36,064 nucleotides of DNA from a virus. Every line of letters begins with the position of its first letter. The stretch's first letter is position 1. The notes beneath the pieces were generated by a model. It ran no database searches, was not told the DNA's origin, and worked only from the letters and a program-made list of their open reading frames with translations. Positions 6,989-12,856 of this stretch are shown one piece after another. The DNA is taken from the IMG/VR virus record IMGVR_UViG_3300037193_000597, positions 1-36,064 of that record. The stretch is one strand, 5' to 3'. The position numbers and the translations under genes were made by a program.

Positions 6989-7134
6989 GCGCCGCCTCCG
7001 ATCTGGTAGCCGATGATCTTGAGGGCCTCGTCGTCGGAGAACCCCTGGTCGGTCAGCGCGATGTACCACTGACGCAGCACGAGCGCGTTCTGCCGCATGT
7101 CGGAGGGCGGCTCGATCTTGATTCGCTCGTTCAC
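6985..7134 (-). CDS. Small helical protein
   Basis: 49 residues: VNERIKIEPPSDMRQN, then ALVLRQWYIALTDQGFSDDEALKIIG, two probable helices. GTG 7134 overlaps the stop of the ribbon-helix-helix gene and its TGA overlaps the next ATG, so it sits between two coupled genes without a gap. Found by reading the gap between its neighbours. Function unknown. Confidence 0.72.
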   Translation of the reverse strand: MNERIKIEPPSDMRQNALVLRQWYIALTDQGFSDDEALKIIGYQIGGGA

Positions 7135-7298
7135 CGGGTGATGCTCCTGTTCGCGTCGGCTCGGATGAGGTCCCGGACCCAGGCGCCGCGCGACTTGGTG
7201 CCGCGACGGCGGTCGATGTAGTCGAGCATGGGGCTCGAGATGCGGAAGTTCAGCGTCTTGTCGAGCAACTGGGTGGCTCGCTCTCGTGGTCTCGGCAT
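7131..7298 (-). CDS. Ribbon-helix-helix DNA-binding protein
   Basis: 55 residues from ATG 7298. TLNFRISSPMLDYIDRR is the beta-strand plus first helix of the MetJ/Arc/CopG fold and GAWVRDLIRADAN the second helix. Such proteins bind DNA as dimers through the paired strands. It is the first gene of the coupled chain running to 4289. A palindrome copy lies about 50 bases upstream. No good ribosome site precedes the ATG; a GTG at 7337 would add 13 residues. Candidate regulator of this operon or of the palindromes (inference). Confidence 0.78.
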   Translation of the reverse strand: MPRPRERATQLLDKTLNFRISSPMLDYIDRRRGTKSRGAWVRDLIRADANRSITR

Positions 7299-7349
7299 AC
7301 GTGGCACGTTACACCATCTCTCGGGGTTTCGTACCACGATTCCCGCCGA

Positions 7350-7364
7350 GTTCAGTCACTGAAC
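7350..7364. repeat. 15-bp palindrome, copy 3
   Basis: Core GTCAC. Supplies the stop of one ribbon-helix-helix gene and precedes the other. Confidence 0.97.
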
Positions 7365-7525
7365 TGGGGCACCTTCCCGTCCCCGAACCGCAGGTCCTGC
7401 TTCCGGGCGCTCAGCAGCAGCCACCTCAGGTACGCCGTGCGGCTCAACCCGCCCCTCCGAGCATCAAGATCAGCCGCCTCAGCGTCCGTCAGCCTCACAC
7501 ACACCACGTTCTCGCGCTTCGCCAC
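7352..7525 (-). CDS. Ribbon-helix-helix DNA-binding protein
   Basis: 57 residues from GTG 7525 (GGGAG upstream). NVVCVRLTDAEAADLDA is the strand/helix 1 signature and LSRTAYLRWLLLSA the second helix of the CopG/Arc fold. Its TGA stop is supplied by the palindrome copy at 7350-7364 (C-terminus FSD). First leftward gene after the divergent control region, and a plausible autoregulated repressor. It differs clearly in sequence from its neighbour 7131-7298. Confidence 0.8.
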   Translation of the reverse strand: MAKRENVVCVRLTDAEAADLDARRGGLSRTAYLRWLLLSARKQDLRFGDGKVPQFSD

Positions 7526-7706
7526 GATCCCACTCCCGCCTCTCTCCGGCTCGATCAGCAATCTGCCGGGCCTGGACCCCACTCGAGCCCTGGAAGGCCC
7601 CAGAACCCACCGTATACGGGGCGTGAGGCGGGTGGAATGCATCTGCGAGGCCAGGTAGCGCCCCCTACGGGGTCCCGCGCGGGGGAACTGTCCCGGTGGG
7701 GGGGAC

Positions 7707-7721
7707 GTTCAGTGACTGAAC
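7707..7721. repeat. 15-bp palindrome, copy 4
   Basis: Core GTGAC. In the divergent control region, upstream of the 7.8 kb promoter. Confidence 0.97.
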
Positions 7722-7727
7722 TGATTG

Positions 7728-7757
7728 TCACCTAAAAGTGTGTACTTTGGCAGGTGA
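7728..7757. promoter_or_regulatory. Nested inverted repeat upstream of the 7765 promoter
   Basis: TCACCT and AGGTGA arms enclose a second pair, AAGT and ACTT, with spacers aa, gtgt and tggc. It ends 7 bases before the -35 box, a position suited to an activator or repressor. Confidence 0.5.
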
Positions 7758-7764
7758 TTCTGGC

Positions 7765-7793
7765 TTGACTTAGGTGTGGCACAGGAGGAGAAT
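7765..7793 (+). promoter_or_regulatory. Rightward early promoter, 7.8 kb
   Basis: TTGACT at 7765-7770, 17-base spacer, GAGAAT at 7788-7793. Predicted start is near 7800, directly before a hairpin. Drives the first early gene. Confidence 0.6.
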
Positions 7794-7800
7794 CGTAGAT

Positions 7801-7846
7801 GCAAGGGGGAGAACTAGGGCCGCAAAGGGTGGCCCGCTCACCTTGC
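7801..7846 (+). promoter_or_regulatory. Leader hairpin after the 7.8 kb promoter
   Basis: GCAAGG near the start pairs with CCTTGC at the end, GGAG with CTC, and GGGCC (7817-7821) with GGCCC (7831-7835). It begins at the predicted transcript start. Confidence 0.55.
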
Positions 7847-7852
7847 GAATCG

Positions 7853-7867
7853 GTTCAGTAACTGAAC
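7853..7867. repeat. 15-bp palindrome, copy 5
   Basis: Core GTAAC. About 50 bases after the predicted 7.8 kb start, just before AAGGAG. Confidence 0.97.
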
Positions 7868-7883
7868 CAGAAGGAGTCACACC

Positions 7884-8633
7884 ATGAGCACCAAGAGCAC
7901 CGCTGTTTCGGCGACCCCTGCCGCGCTGATCACCCTGGCCGATGCCCGCAAGGGCAAGGTGTCGGACGTGAACGCGTTCGTCGGCAAGGTGCGCGAGGAA
8001 CTGCAGAACGCTGACAAGGTCAAGGGTCAGGCGCTGTACGACGCCGCGCTTGGCTTCCACGCGATCGTGACCACCGGCGAGAACATGACGCAGGGTGACT
8101 ACGCTGACGCGCTGTACGGCAAGGTCAAGGGTGGCGAGACCGTCAAGGGGTCCGGCCGCGCTATGGGCACCATGCTCAAGCGTCTGTCGATCGCGGCCGT
8201 CGTTCTCGGCGTCAAGCGCGAGTCTCGCGAGTGGCGCTACCTTGTCCAGCGCGGCACGAACGCCGAGACCGGTTTCCTCGGCAAGATGCCCACGGGCACG
8301 AAGGCGGAGCGTGACGCCGTTCTCGCGGCGCTCAAGAGCAACGCGGCGCAGTGGGAGGAGCACGGCAAGGTGACGCAGGGTGCGCGCACCCCGCAGCCGA
8401 ACGACGGTACCGACTCCGGCGAGGGCGAGGGGTCCGGCGAGGGGTCCGACACCCCGCAGTCGTCCGACACCCTGTCGGTGGACGACGTTCTCAAGATGCT
8501 GGACGCCGCTCTCAAGCGCGAGGAGTGGACGCGCGAGACCTGGCAGCCGGTGGAGGACCGTCTTACCGCGCTGATCACGCGTGAGGTCACTCTCCTCGGC
8601 AAGCGCGACAAGGCGGCCGCCAAGAGCGCGTGA
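7884..8633 (+). CDS. First early gene, unknown function
   Basis: 249 residues, no recognised family. The N-terminal two thirds look globular and helical (KVREELQNADKVKGQALYD, GRAMGTMLKRLSIAAVVLG, SREWRYLV). An acidic, low-complexity linker follows (residues about 172-195, repeated EGSGEGSD), then a helical C-terminal domain (VDDVLKMLDAALKREEW) with a lysine tail. It has its own promoter, leader hairpin, palindrome and strong terminator, so it is a single-gene, probably highly expressed early unit. ATG follows AAGGAG. Confidence 0.85.
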   Translation: MSTKSTAVSATPAALITLADARKGKVSDVNAFVGKVREELQNADKVKGQALYDAALGFHAIVTTGENMTQGDYADALYGKVKGGETVKGSGRAMGTMLKRLSIAAVVLGVKRESREWRYLVQRGTNAETGFLGKMPTGTKAERDAVLAALKSNAAQWEEHGKVTQGARTPQPNDGTDSGEGEGSGEGSDTPQSSDTLSVDDVLKMLDAALKREEWTRETWQPVEDRLTALITREVTLLGKRDKAAAKSA

Positions 8634-8640
8634 CGCTCAC

Positions 8641-8675
8641 CCGGACCCCTCACCCCTCGCGGGTGAGGGGTCCGG
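8641..8675 (+). terminator. Strong terminator hairpin
   Basis: Perfect 15-bp stem (8641-8655 with 8661-8675), loop ctcgc, then a T-containing tail (ttctgtctgt). Lies 8 bases after the 7884 gene. Confidence 0.85.
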
Positions 8676-8700
8676 TTCTGTCTGTCCTGCGCAGACTGTC

Positions 8701-8762
8701 ACCCCGGCATCGGTTCCTCCGGTGTCGGGGTGGCGGTCTAGGTGTGACAGACACCTAGACCG
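8701..8762 (+). promoter_or_regulatory. Two further tandem hairpins
   Basis: ACCCCGGCATCGG pairs with CCGGTGTCGGGGT (two wobble pairs, loop ttcct), then a perfect 12-bp dyad, CGGTCTAGGTGT with ACACCTAGACCG (loop gacag). They follow the terminator and precede a direct repeat of GGTGACCCCACG. Confidence 0.65.
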
Positions 8763-8807
8763 GGTGACCCCACGTCACCGGTGACCCCACGAGAGACCGG
8801 AGCGACC
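8763..8807 (+). repeat. Direct repeat of a leader motif
   Basis: Two copies of GGTGACCCCACG about 15 bases apart in the leader of the 8808 gene. TGACCCCACGAAA recurs before the starts at 9196, 10006 and 12016. Confidence 0.55.
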
Positions 8808-9059
8808 ATGCCCACGTTTGACCCTGCCGCGTGTGACTGCGGCACCCCTGCCGGATTCCACACGTCCGACTGTGCAGGACACGCCCCGCGTTCAGTCACT
8901 GAACCGGCCACCAACGTCCCGCCGTTCGAGGAGCAGGAGCCGTGCCCGACGACGGGCGCACCTCACGACGACTACGCCGCACGCGTCGGCGTCATGTTCG
9001 CGTGGCAGTGCCAGACGTGCGGGCGAGTCGAGGTGACCGACCGCAACCTGCTCTCCTGA
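8808..9059 (+). CDS. Cys-rich protein, possible zinc binding
   Basis: 83 residues from ATG 8808 (GGAG 5 bases upstream). Two Cys regions: CDCGTPAGFH ... DCAGH at the N-terminus and CQTCGRVEV near the end. The palindrome at 8890-8904 is in frame (SVTEP) and lies in the linker between them. Function unknown. Confidence 0.75.
   Translation: MPTFDPAACDCGTPAGFHTSDCAGHAPRSVTEPATNVPPFEEQEPCPTTGAPHDDYAARVGVMFAWQCQTCGRVEVTDRNLLS
8890..8904. repeat. 15-bp palindrome, copy 6
   Basis: Core GTCAC, inside the 8808 gene (SVTE frame). Confidence 0.97.
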
Positions 9060-9064
9060 ATCGA

Positions 9065-9079
9065 GTTCAGTCACTGAAC
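9065..9079. repeat. 15-bp palindrome, copy 7
   Basis: Core GTCAC, 5 bases after the 8808 gene ends. Confidence 0.97.
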
Positions 9080-9195
9080 TACGGCGGCTGAACCGTCAAC
9101 GAACGGACCGGGCGTGACCGGAGCCGACCCGCTACGGCGGTGCGGCTGCGAGGGTCGCCCGACCCGATTGACCCCACGAAACGAAGGACCATGCC

Positions 9196-9813
9196 ATGAC
9201 CCGCACGACCCCGGACGGTTCCGTCCACCTGCCCACCTGCTCCCCGTACTGCGCCAAGCAGCACTGCCTCTGCGGTCGCGACGCTGCGCACGGTGAGCGC
9301 CTCTGCTCCCGCTGCCTGCAGGCTGCGGCTCGAGACGGGCTCGACCTGCGCGTGATCCCGTCGCTCAAGGTTCAGGGTTCAGTCACTGAACCGGCTACGC
9401 CTGGCGCTCCGTCAACGAGCGAGGTCGACCACTACATCGACTGCCCGGTCGAGATGGGTCGGCTGCGCTGCACCTGCGCGAGCATGACCGTCATCCCCGG
9501 CGCGTACACGCCCGGCGTGGACGACTGCCCGGTGTGCGAGTACCGCCACCCTGACAAGGGCTGCCCGTGGGGCGTCGCGGAGTACGACAACGGGCGCTTC
9601 GCCCGCTCGATCGCGACGATCGTGCGGCGGCTGTCCAACGGCAACCCGATCTTCTCCCCGCTGATGACGGACCGGGCGACGTGCTGCGGCATGCCCGTCG
9701 ACCTGCAGGACCGGATCACCTGGGAGCCGTGCCGCATCGGCGGCGACTCGTCCAACGGGTACGAGCCGATCCACCTCGACCTCGCGTACTGCACCCGCGC
9801 ACCGCAGGTCTGA
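9196..9813 (+). CDS. Cys-rich multi-zinc-site protein
   Basis: 205 residues with 17 cysteines. N-terminal block: PTCSPYCAKQHCLCGRD and LCSRCLQ. After a linker that contains an in-frame palindrome (SVTEP), further sites appear: CTCAS, DCPVCEYRH, CPWGV and CCGMPV. The last block resembles a treble-clef array. No family recognised; nucleic-acid binding is plausible. A terminator follows its stop. Confidence 0.75.
   Translation: MTRTTPDGSVHLPTCSPYCAKQHCLCGRDAAHGERLCSRCLQAAARDGLDLRVIPSLKVQGSVTEPATPGAPSTSEVDHYIDCPVEMGRLRCTCASMTVIPGAYTPGVDDCPVCEYRHPDKGCPWGVAEYDNGRFARSIATIVRRLSNGNPIFSPLMTDRATCCGMPVDLQDRITWEPCRIGGDSSNGYEPIHLDLAYCTRAPQV
9377..9391. repeat. 15-bp palindrome, copy 8
   Basis: Core GTCAC, inside the 9196 gene (SVTE frame). 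Confidence 0.97.
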
Positions 9814-9820
9814 CCTCAAC

Positions 9821-9853
9821 GAGCGGGGCCGGAGCAGAGTCCCGGCCCCGCTC
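9821..9853 (+). terminator. Terminator hairpin
   Basis: Perfect 12-bp stem GAGCGGGGCCGG / CCGGCCCCGCTC with a 9-base loop, 8 bases after the 9196 gene; no T-run. Confidence 0.75.
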
Positions 9854-9876
9854 GCCTCATCCTCACCTGGCTCTGC

Positions 9877-9900
9877 CTATGTCAAGTCACTTTGACATAG
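9877..9900. promoter_or_regulatory. Inverted repeat overlapping the 9.9 kb -35 box
   Basis: CTATGTCAA and TTGACATAG are perfect 9-bp arms around gtcact. The right arm contains the -35 element, so a protein bound here would compete with or contact RNA polymerase. Confidence 0.6.
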
Positions 9901-9920
9901 TTGCCGCAGTGTGACATAAT
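9892..9920 (+). promoter_or_regulatory. Rightward promoter, 9.9 kb
   Basis: TTGACA at 9892-9897, 17-base spacer, CATAAT at 9915-9920: close to the sigma-70 consensus. Predicted start is near 9927; a small hairpin and a palindrome follow. Confidence 0.75.
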
Positions 9921-9929
9921 GTAGTTAGT

Positions 9930-9945
9930 GGGCAGGAGACTGCCC
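9930..9945 (+). promoter_or_regulatory. Leader hairpin after the 9.9 kb promoter
   Basis: GGGCAG and CTGCCC form a perfect 6-bp stem closed by a GAGA tetraloop at the predicted transcript 5' end. Confidence 0.55.
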
Positions 9946-9963
9946 CGGATCAACCTCAGCGCC

Positions 9964-9978
9964 GTTCAGTAACTGAAC
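9964..9978. repeat. 15-bp palindrome, copy 9
   Basis: Core GTAAC, about 37 bases after the predicted 9.9 kb start. Confidence 0.97.
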
Positions 9979-10005
9979 GGCTGACCCCACGAAAGGCAGG
10001 ACAGC

Positions 10006-10290
10006 ATGACCGAGTACCTCAGCGTCGCCCCCGGCATCGACATGTCGACGGCGCTCAACGGCGGACGCCTCACGAAGAAGTGGCTCCGCGACTACTTGCG
10101 CGACAACCCGGAGAAGGACTTCCGCATCCTCGGCGGGCGGTGGGCCGGGTCGTACGTCAACGGCGGCGACGCCATGACGCAGGACCTCGTGCTCGAGGTG
10201 CGCGACCCGCAGACGCTCGACCTCAAGGGCGTGGTCGCGTTCCAGCGGACCGACGCGAACGACTGGGGATACCAGGCGGTCGTCCGATGA
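10006..10290 (+). CDS. Hypothetical protein
   Basis: 94 residues. N-terminal MTEYLSVAPGIDMSTALN, then a basic helix (LTKKWLRDYLRDNPEKD) and strands (DLVLEVRDPQTLDLKGVVAF). No family recognised. First gene of the 9.9 kb promoter; the palindrome at 9964-9978 and a TGACCCCACGAAA leader precede it. Confidence 0.75.
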   Translation: MTEYLSVAPGIDMSTALNGGRLTKKWLRDYLRDNPEKDFRILGGRWAGSYVNGGDAMTQDLVLEVRDPQTLDLKGVVAFQRTDANDWGYQAVVR

Positions 10291-10685
10291 GCGCCCCCCA
10301 GGTTCAGTCACTGAACGAGGACGTGCCGCCGATGCTGGCTCTGGTCTACGCGGACGGCACGATCGTGACCGACGACCCGTCCAGCCCGAACCGCTCGCCG
10401 CTGTTCGACTACCTCCTCGCGGGGCAGTACGGCGGACACTCCCCGGAGGACACGCTCGCGCTGATCTACACGCCGGTCGTGACTCAGGCGGCGAAGCACG
10501 ACGGCAACCCGTCCGGCGTCAACCTGCTGCCGTGCGCGCTGGTCCACCTCGGCACGCACGACCTCGGCAACGAGTGGCTCGAGGTCGAGTACGGCGTGCT
10601 GCGTCCGGGCCTCCCGGCTGACGACGACTGGGAGGAGTCGGACCTGATCCGGCGCTACGGTCTGCGGATCGACGGTCGGGCATGA
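10287..10685 (+). CDS. Hypothetical protein with palindrome just after the start
   Basis: 132 residues; ATG 10287 overlaps the previous TGA (ATGA). Codons 6-10 are the palindrome (VQSLN), directly after MSAPQ, so the site sits within the first 30 coding bases. The body reads LALVYADGTIVTDD, SPLFDYLLAGQYGG, then TLALIYTPVVTQAA and a strand-rich acidic end. Unknown function. Confidence 0.75.
   Translation: MSAPQVQSLNEDVPPMLALVYADGTIVTDDPSSPNRSPLFDYLLAGQYGGHSPEDTLALIYTPVVTQAAKHDGNPSGVNLLPCALVHLGTHDLGNEWLEVEYGVLRPGLPADDDWEESDLIRRYGLRIDGRA
10302..10316. repeat. 15-bp palindrome, copy 10
   Basis: Core GTCAC, codons 6-10 of the 10287 gene (VQSLN). Confidence 0.97.
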
Positions 10686-10819
10686 GGCGCGACCCCGTGC
10701 GCGAGCCGTTCGGCACCTCGCGTGAGGTGCTGACGGGCACGCTCTGCTGGGCCACCGGCCTAGTGACGGGCGTGCTCGGCACCCTCGCGTACGTCAACCT
10801 CCACAACTACATCGGCTGA
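10682..10819 (+). CDS. Single-span membrane mini-protein
   Basis: 45 residues. A basic N-terminus (MRRDPVREPF) precedes one hydrophobic segment, residues about 17-40 (LTGTLCWATGLVTGVLGTLA). ATG overlaps the previous TGA. Unknown role in the membrane. Confidence 0.7.
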   Translation: MRRDPVREPFGTSREVLTGTLCWATGLVTGVLGTLAYVNLHNYIG

Positions 10820-10835
10820 CCGGTCACCTGCGGTG

Positions 10836-10869
10836 CTGCCCGACTCATCCCCTGCACAGGGTCGGGCAG
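10836..10869 (+). terminator. Probable terminator hairpin
   Basis: CTGCCCGAC (10836-10844) pairs with GTCGGGCAG (10861-10869); the loop has a second small dyad (CCCTG/CAGGG). Confidence 0.6.
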
Positions 10870-10903
10870 TGCCGGAGCCGACCGGCTCGCTCACACAACC
10901 GTG

Positions 10904-10918
10904 GTTCAGTCACTGAAC
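10904..10918. repeat. 15-bp palindrome, copy 11
   Basis: Core GTCAC, upstream of the exported-protein gene at 10934. Confidence 0.97.
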
Positions 10919-10933
10919 CGGAGAGGCAACATC

Positions 10934-11536
10934 ATGTTCCGCATCATCCGTACCCGCACCATCCCGGCGCTGCTCATCGCGCTGACCTTCACCAGTCTGT
11001 CCGCGTGGCAGGCTGACGCCGACGAGCAGAGCAACGGCGTCGGCGCGTACCTGTCGCACACCTTCGACGCGGTGCAGCAGTCCATCGTGAACCAGGCGCA
11101 GCAGGTCGAGCGCGACACCTGGCAGCAGCCCTACGGCGGATGCAAGGAGGCGGTGCTCTACGCCGACAGCGAGGCTGCGCAGGAGTGCCGCGAGCACGGC
11201 TGGGTCATCCGACCCCGGCTCGCGATCAACCCGCACGGCGTGCTCAAGGCGTCGGCTCTGCCGCACTGCCGCCATGAGGACGGCTCGGGCCAGCGGTCGG
11301 CGTGCCTGTGGGATGCGGGCATCGACGGGATCAACGGGCGCGGCGACTCGTTCATCGAGCGCCACGGCAAGGTCACGTACGTGTGGATGAGCCGACCGCA
11401 CGGGCAATGGGTGAGCCGGTCGTTCGACGCGGACCTCGACCGGCTGCAGGGGCGCAAGGACTGGACGCGGTGCGCGGTGACGTGGGGTCCCGACACCGCA
11501 GTCCGATGCCCGGATGGGGTGCGTGTGGCGCTGTGA
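10934..11536 (+). CDS. Exported Cys-containing protein
   Basis: 200 residues. A Sec-type signal peptide is clear: basic MFRIIRTRTI, a hydrophobic core (PALLIALTFTSLSAW) and a likely cleavage site around ADADEQ, residue 29. The mature part has several Cys (GGCKEAVLY, AQECREHGW, PHCRHEDG, RSACLWDAG, TRCAVTWG, VRCPDG) fit for disulfides outside the cytoplasm. No family recognised. An exported early phage protein suggests action on the cell surface, for instance against superinfection, but this is only inference. The palindrome at 10904-10918 precedes the ribosome site. Confidence 0.8.
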   Translation: MFRIIRTRTIPALLIALTFTSLSAWQADADEQSNGVGAYLSHTFDAVQQSIVNQAQQVERDTWQQPYGGCKEAVLYADSEAAQECREHGWVIRPRLAINPHGVLKASALPHCRHEDGSGQRSACLWDAGIDGINGRGDSFIERHGKVTYVWMSRPHGQWVSRSFDADLDRLQGRKDWTRCAVTWGPDTAVRCPDGVRVAL

Positions 11537-11537
11537 C

Positions 11538-11552
11538 GTTCAGTCACTGAAC
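11538..11552. repeat. 15-bp palindrome, copy 12
   Basis: Core GTCAC, directly after the 10934 gene stop. Confidence 0.97.
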
Positions 11553-11574
11553 CACGCGAACCGGGCGACACGGG

Positions 11575-11687
11575 TCCGGCAGGTGCGTTGACGTGGGGTC
11601 ACGTACCTGCCGGATCACCGAGCCGTCCGGCTCAACCCTGCTGCGAGGGGCAGCAGGTTCGGGGGGATTCGCTCCTTGGGAGGGAGC
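11575..11687 (+). promoter_or_regulatory. Array of four hairpins in the leader of the 11715 gene
   Basis: TCCGGCAGGT/ACCTGCCGGA (11575-11614), GAGCC/GGCTC (11620-11633), CCTGCTGC/GCAGCAGG (11637-11657) and GCTCC/GGAGC (11671-11687). The first could terminate the upstream transcript; the rest are in the leader of the basic mini-protein. Confidence 0.55.
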
Positions 11688-11714
11688 ACGCACAGGGGAG
11701 GGAGGTGAATCAGC

Positions 11715-11894
11715 ATGGCTGCAACACGGAAGCAGGCTACGAAGCGGACGCCCAGGCGGGCGGCTGCGAAGCGAGCGACGAAGCGGCTTCCCGCGAACCA
11801 CACGCGGGAGGGGGAGGCGCTGCTCGAGCGTGCCTACAAGCGGCGCGGGAAGGTGTTCCTGCGCCCGGAGACGAAGGAGAACGACGACAAGTGA
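11715..11894 (+). CDS. Small very basic protein, histone-tail-like
   Basis: 59 residues; about 40% Lys/Arg in the first 30. The N-terminus (MAATRKQATKRTPRRAAAKR) looks like a histone or protamine tail, followed by EGEALLERAYKRRGKVFLRP. ATG follows GGAGG by 9 bases and the frame ends just before a strong terminator. Probably binds nucleic acid non-specifically; possible roles include nucleoid compaction or host-DNA binding (inference). Confidence 0.75.
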   Translation: MAATRKQATKRTPRRAAAKRATKRLPANHTREGEALLERAYKRRGKVFLRPETKENDDK

Positions 11895-11912
11895 CGCAAC
11901 TCGGGCGTCTCT

Positions 11913-11949
11913 GAGGGAGGGTCAACACCTGCTCTGTTGGCCCTCCCTC
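11913..11949 (+). terminator. Strong terminator hairpin
   Basis: 14-bp stem GAGGGAGGGTCAAC / GTTGGCCCTCCCTC with one T-G pair and a 9-base loop, 18 bases after the basic protein gene. Confidence 0.75.
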
Positions 11950-11977
11950 CCTGCCACACCCCACACACCCGAGGTTC

Positions 11978-11992
11978 GTTCAGTAACTGAAC
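11978..11992. repeat. 15-bp palindrome, copy 13
   Basis: Core GTAAC, after a terminator and before the wHTH gene A. Confidence 0.97.
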
Positions 11993-12015
11993 TGACCCCA
12001 CGAAAGCGAGCAACC

Positions 12016-12471
12016 ATGACCAGCAAGAGCAGCGTCCTCGGCATGATCCGAGACGCGCGCGAGCACGGGCTCACCGTGCGTGAGTTGAGGGAGGAGACGG
12101 GCTGGCACCACGGCAAGGCGTCAGCGATCCTCTCCCACCTCCACCAGTACGGCGAGGTGCAGCGGCTGCACCTGATGCGCCGTCGCTGCGGCATCTACGT
12201 CATGCCGGAGTACGTGGCCGGGCGCAAGACCGTGCCGCACAGCGCCAACCGTTCAGTCACTGAACCGACCGACGAGCACATGCTCGAGGTCGAGCGCGAG
12301 AAGTTGCGCGAGGCGTTCCGTGCCGGGGCGACAGCGTTCCAGCGCATCAACATCGACCTCGTTGACCGCGCGTTCGACCGCTGGCTGCAGGCTGCCGTCG
12401 ATGAGGTGGACGTGCTCGGGCTGCAGGACCTGCCGCCCAACGTCGTGCCGCTGCAAAGGAGGGAGTCGTGA
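12016..12471 (+). CDS. Winged-helix DNA-binding protein, paralogue A
   Basis: 151 residues. Residues about 5-75 form a MarR-like winged helix: LTVRELREETGWHHGKAS is the helix-turn-helix, ILSHLHQYGEVQRL the next helix and wing entry, and CGIYVMPEYVAGRKTVPH the wing and tail. The same pattern recurs in 30535-31008. After an in-frame palindrome (SVTEP) comes a helical domain, perhaps for dimerisation. The gene is preceded by a GTAAC-core palindrome and the TGACCCCACGAAA leader. A strong candidate for a phage regulator and possibly for the palindrome-binding protein; binding is untested. Confidence 0.85.
   Translation: MTSKSSVLGMIRDAREHGLTVRELREETGWHHGKASAILSHLHQYGEVQRLHLMRRRCGIYVMPEYVAGRKTVPHSANRSVTEPTDEHMLEVEREKLREAFRAGATAFQRINIDLVDRAFDRWLQAAVDEVDVLGLQDLPPNVVPLQRRES
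12251..12265. repeat. 15-bp palindrome, copy 14
   Basis: Core GTCAC, inside wHTH gene A (SVTE frame). Confidence 0.97.
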
Positions 12472-12752
12472 CCGCACCCGCATGGGTGGACGCTGCCATT
12501 GATCAGCGCATGGCGATGATGGAGGAGGTCGCGGCTTCCATGCCGCCCGACTTCCCCATCATCCTGACCACGCTCACCGAGCCCGCGCCGTTCGAGCAGT
12601 TCGACCACTGGGAGCGGACGTGCGACAACTGCGGGACGCACTGCCCGGACGACACCCCGTTCTACACGGGGCAGGCGAGCCGTGACTGGCACGGCAGGCA
12701 GGTCATCATCTCGTTCGGCGCGTGCCCGAAGTGTGCGGGGGTGCCGTCGTGA
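12468..12752 (+). CDS. Zinc-binding protein candidate
   Basis: 94 residues. Helical N-terminal half; C-terminal half with CDNCGTHCPDD and CPKCAGVPS, two knuckles that could bind one zinc. GTG 12468 has GGAG just upstream and overlaps the wHTH stop (GTGA). Function unknown. Confidence 0.75.
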   Translation: MTAPAWVDAAIDQRMAMMEEVAASMPPDFPIILTTLTEPAPFEQFDHWERTCDNCGTHCPDDTPFYTGQASRDWHGRQVIISFGACPKCAGVPS

Positions 12753-12856
12753 GCGACTGGCCGCAGTGGGTGCGCGAGGTCATCTACGCCGTGATCCTGC
12801 TCGTCGTCATCGGCGTCATGGCGTACGCCACACAGCCTGAGGAGTTCGACCGATGA
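12749..12856 (+). CDS. Single-span membrane mini-protein
   Basis: 35 residues: VSDWPQWVREV, a hydrophobic helix (IYAVILLVVIGVMAYA), then a short acidic tail. GTGA overlap at its start and ATGA overlap at its end with neighbours support translation. Found by reading the gap between genes. Confidence 0.68.
   Translation: MSDWPQWVREVIYAVILLVVIGVMAYATQPEEFDR

Larger units (their letters stand above)
7526..7883. promoter_or_regulatory. Divergent control region between late and early arms
   Basis: 358 bases with no gene. From left: GC-rich segment with several short dyads, palindrome copy at 7707-7721, a nested inverted repeat at 7728-7757, a rightward promoter at 7765-7793, a leader hairpin at 7801-7846, a second palindrome at 7853-7867, and AAGGAG before ATG 7884. 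A leftward promoter for the ribbon-helix-helix gene must lie here too, but I see no convincing -35/-10 pair for it. Confidence 0.7.

Noticed and set aside
11593-12471. Long plus-strand frame starting at 11593
   Set aside because: Its first part overlaps four hairpins, the basic mini-protein gene and a terminator; the real start is ATG 12016 behind the palindrome and leader motif.
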